Assembly (NCBI GenBank): GCA_910585165.1
Contig: CAJUBX010000014.1
Coordinates: 1-35,211, forward strand
Direction of reading: 5' to 3'
Length of the DNA stretch: 35,211 nucleotides
From: an uncultured Oscillibacter sp.
GTDB lineage: Bacteria > Bacillota > Clostridia > Oscillospirales > Oscillospiraceae
A program made the position numbers and the translations under genes. Shown here piece after piece: positions 24,852 through 32,713 of the stretch. How positions within the stretch are numbered: the stretch's first letter is position 1; every line of letters begins with the position of its first letter. The notes under the pieces are model-generated. The model did not search any database and was not told the origin of the DNA. It worked only from the letters and a program-made list of their open reading frames with translations.

Positions 24852-25841
24852 GTGAAGACTTTGGAACAGCGAATCGGCATCGAGCGGCTGGAACAGGCCG
24901 TCAGCATTTTCGGGTCCTTTGACGAGAACATCCGGCTTTTGGAGCAGGAGTTCTCCGTTTCCGTTGTGAACCGGGACGGCGAGCTCCGGGTGGAGGGGGA
25001 GGCGGAAAACGTGTCCCTGGCCTGCAAGGCGATCCGGGCCTTGCTGACCCTCTCCAGCCGGGGAGAGGCCATCGGGGAACAGAATGTCCGGTATGTAATC
25101 GGCATGGTCCGGGCGGGGAAGGAGGAAAAAATCGCCGAGCTCACCGGCGACGTGCTCTGCATCTCCGCCAAGGGCCGGCCCATCAAGCCCAAGACCATCG
25201 GCCAGAAGGACTACATCGCCTCGGTACTGAAAAACACCGTCACCATCGGCGTGGGCCCGGCGGGCACGGGGAAGACCTATCTCGCCGTGGCCGCCGCCGT
25301 GCAGGCGTTCCGGGACAAGCAGGTCAACCGCATCATCCTCACCCGCCCCGCCGTGGAGGCCGGGGAGCGGCTGGGCTTTCTGCCCGGCGACCTCCAGAGC
25401 AAGGTGGACCCCTACCTCCGGCCGCTGTACGACGCCCTCTTTGACATGCTGGGGGCGGAGACCTACCAGAAGTACGTGGAGCGGGGCAGCATCGAGGTGG
25501 CTCCCCTGGCCTATATGCGGGGCCGGACCCTGGACGACAGCTTCATCATCCTGGACGAGGCCCAGAACACCAGCCGGGAGCAGATGAAGATGTTCCTCAC
25601 CCGCCTGGGCTTCGGGTCCAAAATTGTCATCACCGGGGACGCCACCCAAATCGACCTCCCCGACGGCAAAACCTCCGGCCTCAGGGAGGCCATGCGGGTT
25701 CTTAAAAACGTGGAGGGCATCGGCATCTGCGAGCTGACCAACGCCGACGTTGTCCGCCACGTCATGGTCCAGAGAATCGTACAAGCCTATGAGGACTACG
25801 AAAAGCGGGACCAGCGCAAGGACAGGGGGAAGCGGAAATGA
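24852..25841 (+). CDS. phoH: PhoH-like ATPase (YbeZ type)
   Basis: 329 residues starting at GTG 24852 after an AGGAG site. The N-terminal KH-like region is followed by the ATPase domain: Walker A GPAGTGKTYLA (Lys141), RPAVEAGERLGFLPGD, Walker B FIILDEAQN (Asp235, Glu236) and TGDATQIDLP. PhoH proteins are linked to RNA metabolism with YbeY, and the overlap of its stop with the ybeY start (ATGA) supports this partnership. In many Clostridia a pgpH gene sits between the two; here it is absent. Confidence 0.96.
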   Translation: MKTLEQRIGIERLEQAVSIFGSFDENIRLLEQEFSVSVVNRDGELRVEGEAENVSLACKAIRALLTLSSRGEAIGEQNVRYVIGMVRAGKEEKIAELTGDVLCISAKGRPIKPKTIGQKDYIASVLKNTVTIGVGPAGTGKTYLAVAAAVQAFRDKQVNRIILTRPAVEAGERLGFLPGDLQSKVDPYLRPLYDALFDMLGAETYQKYVERGSIEVAPLAYMRGRTLDDSFIILDEAQNTSREQMKMFLTRLGFGSKIVITGDATQIDLPDGKTSGLREAMRVLKNVEGIGICELTNADVVRHVMVQRIVQAYEDYEKRDQRKDRGKRK

Positions 25842-26326
25842 AACGCCACTATATACCCGTTACGGCCAATGTCCCCGGCGTGAACGAGAGCCAGATTGCC
25901 TTCATCCGAAAGGCGATCCGCGCGGTTCTGGCGGCGGAGGGGGTGGACTTCCCCTGTGAAGTAGATGTGCGTGTCACCGGTGACGGGGAAATCCGGGAGC
26001 TGAACCGGGAGGCCCGGCAGGTGGACCGGGCCACGGATGTTTTGAGCTTTCCCGCCTTCGCCCTCCGGCCCGGGGAACTGCCCTCGCCGGAGGACGCGGA
26101 CCCCGGCACGGGACTGGTCCCCCTGGGGGACATGATGATCTCTTTGGAGCGCGTGGCGGCCCAGGCCAAGGAGTACGGCCACTCCAACCGGCGGGAGCTG
26201 GGGTATCTGGTGGTCCACTCGGCGCTCCACCTGCTGGGCTACGACCACATGGACGAGGGCGAGATGAAGGCGCAGATGCGGGCGCGGGAGGAGGCCGTCC
26301 TGGCGGAGCTTGGAATTACACGGTGA
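25838..26326 (+). CDS. ybeY: YbeY endoribonuclease, rRNA maturation factor
   Basis: 162 residues, a standard YbeY. The metal-binding motif H127-x3-H131-x5-H137 (HSALHLLGYDH) and the region REARQVDRATDVLSFP identify it. It acts as a zinc-dependent single-strand endoribonuclease in 16S rRNA maturation and ribosome quality control. ATGA overlap with phoH. The genes that often follow ybeY (dgkA, cdd, era) are not found; instead the 3' end of an opposing reading frame overlaps its last 11 bp. Confidence 0.96.
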   Translation: MKRHYIPVTANVPGVNESQIAFIRKAIRAVLAAEGVDFPCEVDVRVTGDGEIRELNREARQVDRATDVLSFPAFALRPGELPSPEDADPGTGLVPLGDMMISLERVAAQAKEYGHSNRRELGYLVVHSALHLLGYDHMDEGEMKAQMRAREEAVLAELGITR

Positions 26327-26700
26327 AGCTGTCCGCCAGTCCCTTCCCGGTGCGCAGGCCCAGCTCAAAGGCGCGGACGGCCTGGAATTCCAGCGCCTTC
26401 TCCAGGCCGTTTTGCGCGGCAGCTTCGCTTAGAGCCTATCCGCAAATAATCCGCACACAGCTTGCTTGCATATTTTCCGCCATTCTGCGTTGCGTTTCCT
26501 TGCCGGGCGTCAGCCCGCCTGCGTCAAAGCGCCTTGTTTGGCGAAAAATCTGACGGCGCAATCTGCCCACCTCTTATTCACGGATAGGCTCTTAATTTGA
26601 CAAAAAGCGCCGCTTCTGGTAGGATGAATTCCAGAAGGACGCTGTTACATAACAGGCGGTTGGCCACTCTCTTTAGGGCCCCGAAAAATCCGTGGATTTT
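26316..26700 (-). pseudogene. Disrupted minus-strand gene, C-terminal part, split by the MITE
   Basis: Removing the MITE and one TTA copy joins two minus-strand segments in the same frame: from the right flank ...LLEFILPEAALFVK, then LSEAAAQNGLEKALEF, then QAVRAFELGLRTGKGLADSFTV and a TAA at 26318-26316. The joined reading has normal composition. I do not recognise the protein. Its upstream extent past about 26700 is unclear, as the sequence there no longer looks coding on this strand. The chance that the frame is preserved by accident is about one in three, so the call is tentative. Confidence 0.4.
26432..26591. mobile_element. 160-bp MITE with IS5-like terminal inverted repeats
   Basis: Termini 26432-26449 and 26574-26591 are inverted repeats of 18 bp with 16 matches (outer GAGCCTATCCG is perfect). 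They are flanked by a direct TTA at 26429-26431 and 26592-26594. A 3-bp TNA duplication and this type of end are typical of IS5-family insertions (IS1031/ISL2-like groups). The interior has no transposase ORF, so it is non-autonomous and would need a relative elsewhere in the genome. Confidence 0.85.
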
Positions 26701-26735
26701 GCGGGGAGCGGAGGAGCAGGGAGGCGGAAGAAGGA

Positions 26736-26891
26736 ATGCCCTGGTATTCCAACGGAAGCGGACCCTGCGACGACGCCGGAAGGGGGGTGAGGCGGATGGG
26801 AAACGGGCGCTGGGCGAAAGCCCTGCGTTTTGCAGTGTCGCTGGCGGCGGTTTGTCTGCTGTTGGCATATTTGTCCCCAAAAGCGTGCTGA
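26736..26891 (+). CDS. Possible small membrane protein (51 or 31 aa)
   Basis: A frame from ATG 26736 to TGA 26889-26891 gives 51 residues; an internal ATG at 26796, after a GGGGGTGAGG stretch, gives 31 residues, MGNGRWAKALR followed by one membrane helix (FAVSLAAVCLLLAYLS). Either start has a purine-rich ribosome site. The basic N-terminus and single helix suggest a positive-inside small membrane peptide. It is followed directly by a hairpin (26887-26916). It could be a chance frame in GC-rich DNA. Confidence 0.35.
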   Translation: MPWYSNGSGPCDDAGRGVRRMGNGRWAKALRFAVSLAAVCLLLAYLSPKAC

Positions 26892-26916
26892 CTGCCCGGT
26901 GGCACGAGCAGTCAGC
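26887..26916 (+). terminator. Hairpin after the small ORF, weak terminator candidate
   Basis: A 9-bp perfect stem (26887-26895 with 26908-26916) and a 12-base loop, overlapping the small ORF stop. It is followed only by scattered T's, so termination would be partial. Confidence 0.35.
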
Positions 26917-27058
26917 GTAGTTTGCTATTCTGATTGTACGGGCTGACCGTCAGGCAACGGCGCCCTTCTATATTCATTATACCCAAGAAGGCCGTTTTGT
27001 CAAGGGCCGCGCTAACCGAATTCCCCGGCTCTGCATAAGCTGAACCGAGGTGATGCAA

Positions 27059-27388
27059 ATGCTTTTTCTGCAAGACGGCGTGCTGGCATTTTTGTCCGCG
27101 GTGGGCCTGACGGCCATTGTCTGGGCCGCCGCCGGGGCCCTGCTCCACGCCGGGGGCCGCCCGGCGGTTCCGGGCCTTCTTTTGGTGCTGCCCCTGAAAG
27201 GGGAGGCCCTGGCCATGGAGGCGGACGTCCGGGAGCTGCGCCGGGTTCAGGGCAGCCTGCCGGGGGCAAAAATCGTTCTGGCGGACTGCGGCCTGACCCC
27301 TGCCGCCCAGGCGCTGGCCCGGTATCTGGCGGACCGGGAGAAAAACGCCGCACTGGTCTCCCCGGCGGAAATCATCGCGGAACTTTAG
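27059..27388 (+). CDS. Small conserved-looking protein with one membrane segment, unrecognised
   Basis: 109 residues from ATG 27059, 8 nt after CGAGG (ATG 27053 is an alternative). The N-terminal helix FLQDGVLAFLSAVGLTAIVWAAAGALL is membrane-like. The remaining part alternates strands and helices: PGLLLVLPLKGEALAMEADVRELR, KIVLADCGLTPAAQALARYLAD and NAALVSPAEIIAEL. This resembles a small Rossmann-like glycosyltransferase-type or DUF fold, but no catalytic motif is present. It ends 61 bp before recD2 on the same strand and may be cotranscribed with it. Function unknown. Confidence 0.7.
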   Translation: MLFLQDGVLAFLSAVGLTAIVWAAAGALLHAGGRPAVPGLLLVLPLKGEALAMEADVRELRRVQGSLPGAKIVLADCGLTPAAQALARYLADREKNAALVSPAEIIAEL

Positions 27389-27449
27389 CCCGCGCTCGAC
27401 AACGCCCGGACACGGCCCGGGCAAAACCCAAAAAAGAGAGGACGTCCCA

Positions 27450-29657
27450 ATGGAAGAACAAATCTGCCGGGAGGGCACGGTACATAGCGTCATTTTTCAA
27501 AACGCCGAGAACGGCTACACGGTGCTCCGCCTCCTGACGGAGGAGGGGGAGGTCATCACCGTGGTGGGCTGCATTCCCTGCGCCGCTCCCGGCGAGCGCC
27601 TGAGCGCCGTGGGGGTGTGGGAGCGCCATCCCCAGCACGGGGAGCAGCTCCGGGCCCAGGAGGTGGAGCGGGGACTGCCGGAGGACGAGGAGGAGATGGT
27701 TTCTTACCTCGCCTCCGGCGTGATCAAGGGGGTGGGTCCCGCCACGGCCCGGAACATTGTGGACCGCTTCGGCCTGGAGACATTTGACGTTCTGGAAACC
27801 GCCCCGGAGCGGCTGACGTCCGTCAAGGGCGTTACCGCCCGGCGGGCCCGGGAGATTGCCGTGGGCTTCCGCCAGCACATGGGCCTGCGGCGGCTGATGG
27901 CCTTTCTGGCCCGGTACGAGCTGCCGCCGGTGCTGGCCATGCGCCTGCGGCGGCAGTATGGGGACGCGGCGCTGGAAAAGCTCCGGGAGGACCCGTACCT
28001 CCTTTCCTCCGACGAGTGCGGCGTGGCCTTCTCCGTGGCGGACGAAATCGCTATGGGCCTGGGCTTCCAGCCGGACAGCGGACGGCGGCTCCAGGCGGCG
28101 GTGGTCTTCGAGCTGAGCCACAACGAAAATAACGGCCACGTGTTCCTCCCCCGGGAGAAGCTGGTGGCCGCCACGGCCCAGCTCCTCCAATGCGGCGGGG
28201 ATGAGCCGGAAGCGGCCCTGGACGATTTGATCAGCCAGGGGCTGGTGGTCCAGGAGCGGGTGGCCAACGTGGACGGGTGCTACCTCCGGCGGCTGTGGGA
28301 GGCGGAGCAGTCCGTCCAGAAGCGGCTGGAGGCCCTGCTGGAGGCCAAGCCCCAGGGCCGGGCCTCCGCCGCCCGGACGGTAGAGGAGCTGGAGAAGGCC
28401 CAGGGCATCGCCTACGCCCCCCAGCAGCGCAGGGCGGTGGAGCTGGCGGCGCGGGAAAACGTGCTGATTCTCACCGGGGGCCCCGGCACCGGAAAGACCA
28501 CCACGGTGCGGGCCATCGTGGCCCTGTTTCAGAAAATGGGCCTGGATACGGTGCTGGCGGCCCCCACGGGCCGGGCGGCCAAGCGCATGAGCGAGCTCAC
28601 CGGCATGGAGGCCCAGACGGTTCACCGCCTTTTGGGCATGAGCTGGAACGAGGACGCCCGGCAGGTGGCCTTTGCCAAGACGGAGAAGGAGCCCCTGGAG
28701 GCCAACGCCGTCATTGTGGACGAGACCTCCATGGTGGACCTGCCGCTGTTTTCGGCGCTTCTCCGGGCCCTCCGGCCCGGCACGCGGCTGGTGCTGGTGG
28801 GGGACGCGGACCAGCTCCCCTCCGTGGGGGCGGGGAATGTGTTTTCGGACCTTATCCGCAGCGAGCGGGTGGAGACGGTGTTCCTCCGGGAGGTCTTCCG
28901 CCAGGCGGAGCAGTCCGCCATAATCCGCAGCGCCCACGCCGTGAACCTGGGGAAAACGCCGGATTTGACCGGCAACCAGGGGGACTTCTTCTTCCTCTGC
29001 CGCCGGGACCCGGAGCGGGCCGTAAGCACCCTGGTGGAGCTTTGCAAAACCCGCCTGCCGGAAAAAATGGGAATCCCGGCGGACCAGATTCAGGTGCTGA
29101 CCCCCACCCGGAAGGGCCCCGCCGGGACGGTGAACCTGAACCGCTGCCTCCAGGAGGCGCTGAACCCCAAGGCGGAGGGGAAGCGGGAGCTTTTGTGGGG
29201 GGAGCGGCTTTTCCGGGAGGGGGACCGGATTATGCAGACCCGGAACGACTACGACGTGGTCTGGGAGCGGGAGGACGGCCTTGTGGGAACGGGAATGTTC
29301 AACGGGGACGTGGGGAAGATTGTGAAAATCGACGATTCCGGCGAGTGGCTGGAGCTGGACTTCGACGGCCGCCGGGCGGTCTACGGCGCGGAGCAGCTGA
29401 ACGAGGTGGATTTGGCCTTCGCGATGACGGTCCACAAGGCCCAGGGCAGCGAGTACCGCTGCGTGGTGCTGGCGGCTATGCCCGCGCCGCCGTCGCTGAT
29501 GGTGCGGGGGGTGCTGTACACGGCGCTGACCCGGGCGAGGGAGCTTTTGGTGATGGTGGGGGACGACGCGGCCGTCCGGGCCATGGCGGCCAACGACAAG
29601 CGCCAGCGGCGGTACTCGGGCCTTCGCTGGAGGCTGGCGAAGGGGGCCGCGGGGTAA
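27450..29657 (+). CDS. recD2: RecD2-type ATP-dependent DNA helicase
   Basis: 735 residues, the normal RecD2 length. The N-terminal OB-like and helix-hairpin-helix part (VKGVGPATARNIVDRFG, VKGVTARRAREIA) precedes the SF1B helicase core: Walker A GGPGTGKT (343-350, Lys349), Walker B IVDETSMVD (Asp424, Glu425), VGDADQLPSVGAG, then the UvrD-like C-terminal VHKAQGSEY and YTALTRAR. RecD2 is the RecBC-independent 5'-3' helicase for replication-fork and mismatch repair. The start is ATG 27450 with an AGAGAGGA site. No clear promoter is seen in the 60 bp before it. Confidence 0.96.
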   Translation: MEEQICREGTVHSVIFQNAENGYTVLRLLTEEGEVITVVGCIPCAAPGERLSAVGVWERHPQHGEQLRAQEVERGLPEDEEEMVSYLASGVIKGVGPATARNIVDRFGLETFDVLETAPERLTSVKGVTARRAREIAVGFRQHMGLRRLMAFLARYELPPVLAMRLRRQYGDAALEKLREDPYLLSSDECGVAFSVADEIAMGLGFQPDSGRRLQAAVVFELSHNENNGHVFLPREKLVAATAQLLQCGGDEPEAALDDLISQGLVVQERVANVDGCYLRRLWEAEQSVQKRLEALLEAKPQGRASAARTVEELEKAQGIAYAPQQRRAVELAARENVLILTGGPGTGKTTTVRAIVALFQKMGLDTVLAAPTGRAAKRMSELTGMEAQTVHRLLGMSWNEDARQVAFAKTEKEPLEANAVIVDETSMVDLPLFSALLRALRPGTRLVLVGDADQLPSVGAGNVFSDLIRSERVETVFLREVFRQAEQSAIIRSAHAVNLGKTPDLTGNQGDFFFLCRRDPERAVSTLVELCKTRLPEKMGIPADQIQVLTPTRKGPAGTVNLNRCLQEALNPKAEGKRELLWGERLFREGDRIMQTRNDYDVVWEREDGLVGTGMFNGDVGKIVKIDDSGEWLELDFDGRRAVYGAEQLNEVDLAFAMTVHKAQGSEYRCVVLAAMPAPPSLMVRGVLYTALTRARELLVMVGDDAAVRAMAANDKRQRRYSGLRWRLAKGAAG

Positions 29658-29698
29658 AGACGCCGCCTGTTCCGGCGCATGCTGGATTGGACAAAAAG

Positions 29699-29912
29699 GG
29701 ACTGCCGCAGTTTGCGGCAGTCCTCAGCTTGTCGAAAAAGCCTTTTCGACAAGCTGCTATAAATTTTCAGAACTTAAAAAAGTTCTGAAAATTTAGGATC
29801 TCAATGGTGCAGGAAACCCTTCCTGGGTTTCCCGCACACACCCTTCCTTCCCGTTGAATGACTCCTGTGGGTTTCTCGACAGCCTGGGGACTGCCGCAGT
29901 TTGCGGCAGTCC
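29699..29912. repeat. 214-bp hairpin cluster bounded by two identical 25-bp palindromes
   Basis: In order: a palindrome 29699-29723 (11-bp stem, 3-base loop); a 14-bp perfect stem 29725-29738/29743-29756; a 15-bp perfect stem 29761-29775/29780-29794; an 8-bp stem 29812-29819/29825-29832; and the first palindrome again at 29888-29912, identical in all 25 bases. Just inside the ends, about 15 bases are also inverted with about 12 matches. The left palindrome is followed by T's on the minus strand and the right one by T's on the plus strand, so each is a terminator pointing outward. It fills most of the 349-bp gap between recD2 and the XRE gene; a further small hairpin lies at 29924-29939. Confidence 0.8.
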
Positions 29913-30006
29913 TTTTCTGTTGTGGACCCAAACGGGTCCCTTAAACTGCGGATTCCTTCATAGAATAATGCAAACGAACCCGAATGGGTCCTTTTGCGAG
30001 GGTGCT

Positions 30007-30243
30007 ATGAAGGAACAAAAGATCAAGCAGAATATCTGTATCGGGGCAAACATCCGGGAAATCCGCAGACGGCGGGGAATGGGGCAGACGGAACTGGTAA
30101 GCCTCCTGCAATTGGAAGGGGTCGCCATGACCCGGGAGGCCCTGGTCAAAATCGAGCGGGGAGCCCAGCACATCCAGGCTTCCCAGCTTCGGGCAATCAA
30201 AAACGTCCTGGGAACCACCTACGACCAGCTGCTGGAGGGATGA
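30007..30243 (+). CDS. XRE-family HTH protein
   Basis: 78 residues from ATG 30007 with a GAGGGTG ribosome site; an open frame upstream runs through the hairpin cluster and is rejected. It is a stand-alone Cro/C1 HTH: ANIREIRRRRGMGQTELVSLLQ, then AMTREALVKIERGAQHIQASQLRAIKNVLG. It overlaps comFC by 4 nt (ATGA), so it is translationally coupled to it and may control its own operon. No palindromic operator distinct from the hairpin cluster is apparent. Confidence 0.9.
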   Translation: MKEQKIKQNICIGANIREIRRRRGMGQTELVSLLQLEGVAMTREALVKIERGAQHIQASQLRAIKNVLGTTYDQLLEG

Positions 30244-30917
30244 AGATCACGGACGCCCTGCTGGACCTGGTCTTCCCGCCCAAGTGCCCCTTCTGCCGGA
30301 AAATCCAGGACGCGCCCGGCACCTGCCAAGCCTGTGAAAAGGACCTTCCTTGGACCGGGGAGGCCGGGGGTCTCCGCCGGCTCCCCGGCGGCCTTCTCTG
30401 CGCCGCGCCGCTGTGGTACGAGGGGGCCGTCCGGGAGGCCGTCCTGCGCATGAAATTCCATGGCGGCGTGTCCGCCGCCGCCGCCCTGGGAGCGCTCATC
30501 GCCCAGGAGGCCGCAGAGCGCTTCTCCGGCCAATTCGACGGGGCGGCCTGGGTCCCCGTCAGCGCCAAACGGCTGCGCCGAAGGGGCTTTGACCAGGCCC
30601 GCCTCCTGGCGGAAAGCGCCTGCGGCCTCTGGGGCACGAAGCCGGAGGCCCTTTTGCGCAAGGTCCGGGACAACCCCGCCCAATCCGGCCTGGACCGGGC
30701 GGAGGACCGCTGGCGGAACGCCCGGGGCGTTTACCAGGCGGCGGGGGAGGTGCGCGGCAGGCGGATTCTCCTCATCGACGACGTTTGCTCCACCGGGGCC
30801 ACCCTGGTTTCCGCGGCGGAGACCCTTCTGGCGGCGGGCGCGGCGGGGGTGGTCTGCGCCGCCGCGGCCTTTCCCAGGCCGGAGGAGGAAAACAGGGGAG
30901 AAAAAGGGAAAGAATAG
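30240..30917 (+). CDS. comFC: ComF-family phosphoribosyltransferase-like protein
   Basis: 225 residues. The N-terminus has a four-cysteine zinc site (C16, C19, C29, C32: CPFC and CQAC). The C-terminal half has the PRPP-binding loop ILLIDDVCSTGATL, and the middle has VPVSAKRLRRRGFDQARLLAE, all typical of ComFC/GntX proteins linked to DNA uptake and recombination of transformed DNA. No comFA gene is adjacent. The preceding XRE gene overlaps its start, and the mreB promoter begins 2 bp after its stop. Confidence 0.92.
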   Translation: MKITDALLDLVFPPKCPFCRKIQDAPGTCQACEKDLPWTGEAGGLRRLPGGLLCAAPLWYEGAVREAVLRMKFHGGVSAAAALGALIAQEAAERFSGQFDGAAWVPVSAKRLRRRGFDQARLLAESACGLWGTKPEALLRKVRDNPAQSGLDRAEDRWRNARGVYQAAGEVRGRRILLIDDVCSTGATLVSAAETLLAAGAAGVVCAAAAFPRPEEENRGEKGKE

Positions 30918-30919
30918 GC

Positions 30920-30948
30920 TTGCATTCTGGGGGAAGTGCCAGTATAAT
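30920..30948 (+). promoter_or_regulatory. Promoter of mreB
   Basis: TTGCAT (30920-30925), a 17-base spacer and consensus TATAAT (30943-30948), directly after the comFC stop. Confidence 0.8.
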
Positions 30949-31027
30949 GTACCTTGTAACTTTATGGATACGCTGGCGGATTTCCGCCTATCATAAACTG
31001 GACAAAAGGTAAATGGAGGAAATGCCC

Positions 31028-32047
31028 ATGGCAAAGGATATCGGTATCGACCTTGGTACCGCATCGGTTCTGGTTTTTGTGCGAGGCAAAGGCATCGTTT
31101 TGAACGAGCCCTCCGTGGTGGCTCTGGACAAGAACACCGGGAAGCTCTTAAAAGTAGGCGAGGAGGCCCAGGCCATGCTGGGCCGCACCCCCGGCAACAT
31201 CATCGCCATCCGCCCCCTGCGGGAGGGGGTCATCTCCGACTACGACATGACGGAGCGGATGCTCAAGGAGTTCATCCACAAGGTGGCGGGAGTCTCCGTT
31301 TTCAAGCCCCGGGTGATTATCTGCGTCCCCTCCGGCATCACGGAGGTGGAGGAGCGGGCCGTCATTGACGCGGGCATCTCCGCCGGAGCCCGGAAGGTCT
31401 ACCTCATTGAGGAGCCTGTGGCGGCGGCCATCGGCGCGGGCATCGACATCGCCAAGCCCGACGGGCACATGGTGGTGGACATCGGCGGCGGCACGGCGGA
31501 CATCGCCGTCATCTCCCTGGGCGGCGTGGTGGAGTCCGCCTCCATCAAGATCGCCGGCGACCAGCTCAACGAGGCCGTGGTGAAGTATATGCGCCGCAAG
31601 CACAACCTGCTGGTGGGCGAGCGCACCGCCGAGGAGATGAAAAAGCAGATCGGCTGCGTCTTCCCCAAGGACGAGGAGGAGGTCATGGACGTGAAGGGCC
31701 GGTGCCTGCTGACGGGCCTTCCCAAGGTGGTGGCCGTCAGCTCCACGGAGATGATGGACGCCTTCGAGGAGCCGGTGGAGCGCATTATGGAGGCCATCCA
31801 CTCCGTGCTGGAGCGGACCCCGCCGGAGCTGGTGGCGGACATCTCCACCAACGGCATCGTCATGACCGGAGGCGGCAGCCTGGTGTCCGGGTTCGACAAG
31901 CTGGTGACGGCCCGGACGGGCATCCACACCGCCATCGCCGACGACGCGATCTCCTGCGTGGCCCTGGGCACGGGCATGAGCCTGGAGACCCTGGGCAACA
32001 TGCAGGAGGGCACCATGAACCTCAGCCGCCGCAAGCAGATGAGCTGA
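31028..32047 (+). CDS. mreB: MreB/Mbl-family cell-shape actin
   Basis: 339 residues. The start ATG 31028 lies 8 nt after GGAGG; two earlier in-frame ATGs overlap or sit too near that site. Actin-fold nucleotide-binding motifs: DIGIDLGTASVLVF (phosphate 1), DIGGGTADIAVISLGG (phosphate 2) and GIVMTGGGSLVSGFDKL (adenosine). MreB-class filaments direct side-wall peptidoglycan synthesis at the membrane. No mreC or mreD follows; a strong terminator does, so it is a single-gene transcript. This is a common arrangement for Mbl-type paralogues, and the MreB versus Mbl assignment is not settled here. Confidence 0.95.
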   Translation: MAKDIGIDLGTASVLVFVRGKGIVLNEPSVVALDKNTGKLLKVGEEAQAMLGRTPGNIIAIRPLREGVISDYDMTERMLKEFIHKVAGVSVFKPRVIICVPSGITEVEERAVIDAGISAGARKVYLIEEPVAAAIGAGIDIAKPDGHMVVDIGGGTADIAVISLGGVVESASIKIAGDQLNEAVVKYMRRKHNLLVGERTAEEMKKQIGCVFPKDEEEVMDVKGRCLLTGLPKVVAVSSTEMMDAFEEPVERIMEAIHSVLERTPPELVADISTNGIVMTGGGSLVSGFDKLVTARTGIHTAIADDAISCVALGTGMSLETLGNMQEGTMNLSRRKQMS

Positions 32048-32054
32048 AACGAAT

Positions 32055-32087
32055 AAAACCGCCGGACAGGCCGTCCGGCGGTTTTTT
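32055..32087. terminator. Bidirectional terminator between mreB and the convergent HTH gene
   Basis: A 13-pair stem (AAAA plus 32059-32067 with 32073-32081 plus TTTT), a 5-base loop and six T's on the plus strand. The A-rich left side serves the minus-strand gene. Confidence 0.92.
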
Positions 32088-32088
32088 G

Positions 32089-32334
32089 TTATGGGTCTTC
32101 CGTTTTCTCCGGGGCTTCCGCCTCCTCCGGCCCGGGGTCGGGGACGTACTCCAGGATGTCCTCCACCCGGCAGTCCAGCAGCCCGCACAGATCGTCGATC
32201 AGCCGGGAGGAGATGCCCTTGTTGTGACGCAGACGGTAGAGGGTTCCGCTGCTGTACCCCAGCTTGTTAATCATTTTATAAGTGGAAATACCCCGGTCCT
32301 TTAGCGTGCGCCAAAACGGATCGTATATAATCAT
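32089..32334 (-). CDS. Small XRE/YozG-like HTH protein
   Basis: 81 residues from ATG 32334 (upstream GGGTGAT). The HTH is visible: FWRTLKDRGISTYKMINK, then SSGTLYRLRHNKGISSRLIDDLCGLLDCRVEDILEYV, the layout of YozG/Cro regulators in Firmicutes. The tail is acidic and proline-rich (PDPGPEEAEAPEKTEDP). It converges on mreB and shares its terminator. No operator palindrome is obvious upstream. Confidence 0.88.
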   Translation of the reverse strand: MIIYDPFWRTLKDRGISTYKMINKLGYSSGTLYRLRHNKGISSRLIDDLCGLLDCRVEDILEYVPDPGPEEAEAPEKTEDP

Positions 32335-32409
32335 GACTATCACCCAAGTCCAGTTTACCCTGAAGTTCATAGCTTGAACATATCTAAAATTTTAGCAATC
32401 CATCACATA

Positions 32410-32438
32410 TAGACAATTGCCTGAATATAGGCTATAAT
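32410..32438 (+). promoter_or_regulatory. Promoter of the small cysteine-rich gene
   Basis: TAGACA (32410-32415), a 17-base spacer and TATAAT (32433-32438). Confidence 0.65.
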
Positions 32439-32458
32439 AGCGGCAGGGAGGTGACAGC

Positions 32459-32680
32459 ATGACCTGTGAAAATCAGCTTTGCATTTATTGGGAGGACGGC
32501 GCCTGCATATTGCGGGAGGTCCATCTGGATACGCAGGGGAGCTGCATGGAGTGCATCCTCGTGGAGCTGACGGAGGAATTCCTGGAGGAAAAGCGCAGGG
32601 AGCTCCTTGACAAAATCTGCCGGCAGGAGGCCGCCTGGAGGGAGTCCCGGGTTGACGGGGCCGGGCCGTCCGGGCTATAA
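32459..32680 (+). CDS. Small cysteine-rich protein, unrecognised
   Basis: 73 residues with a GGGAGGTG ribosome site. The pattern C3-x4-C8, then C16, then C29-x2-C32 (CENQLCIYWEDGAC, GSCMEC) suggests a small metal-binding domain, followed by an acidic/basic helical tail. This kind of short cysteine motif is common in Clostridia small proteins, but I cannot name the family. The promoter of the next gene lies inside its last codons. Confidence 0.75.
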   Translation: MTCENQLCIYWEDGACILREVHLDTQGSCMECILVELTEEFLEEKRRELLDKICRQEAAWRESRVDGAGPSGL

Positions 32681-32681
32681 T
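32652..32681 (+). promoter_or_regulatory. Promoter of the DUF4298 gene
   Basis: TTGACG (32652-32657), 18 bases and TATAAT (32676-32681), within the 3' end of the preceding gene. Confidence 0.65.
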
Positions 32682-32713
32682 AAGAGGACCAAACCCGCGA
32701 AGGAGGCGCACGG

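Noticed and set aside
26323..26553. 76-residue plus-strand frame after ybeY
   Set aside because: It runs through the end of the pseudogene and into the MITE; composition is not protein-like.
27372..29435. 687-residue minus-strand open frame over recD2
   Set aside because: Antisense shadow of a GC-rich gene; no domain, and recD2 motifs are intact on the plus strand.
29699..29912. CRISPR array
   Set aside because: Only two copies of the palindrome, the gap between them is a set of other hairpins rather than uniform spacers, and no cas genes are present.
32417..32438. TTGCCT as the -35 for the small cysteine-rich gene
   Set aside because: Only 10 bases from TATAAT; TAGACA at 32410 has the normal 17-base spacing.
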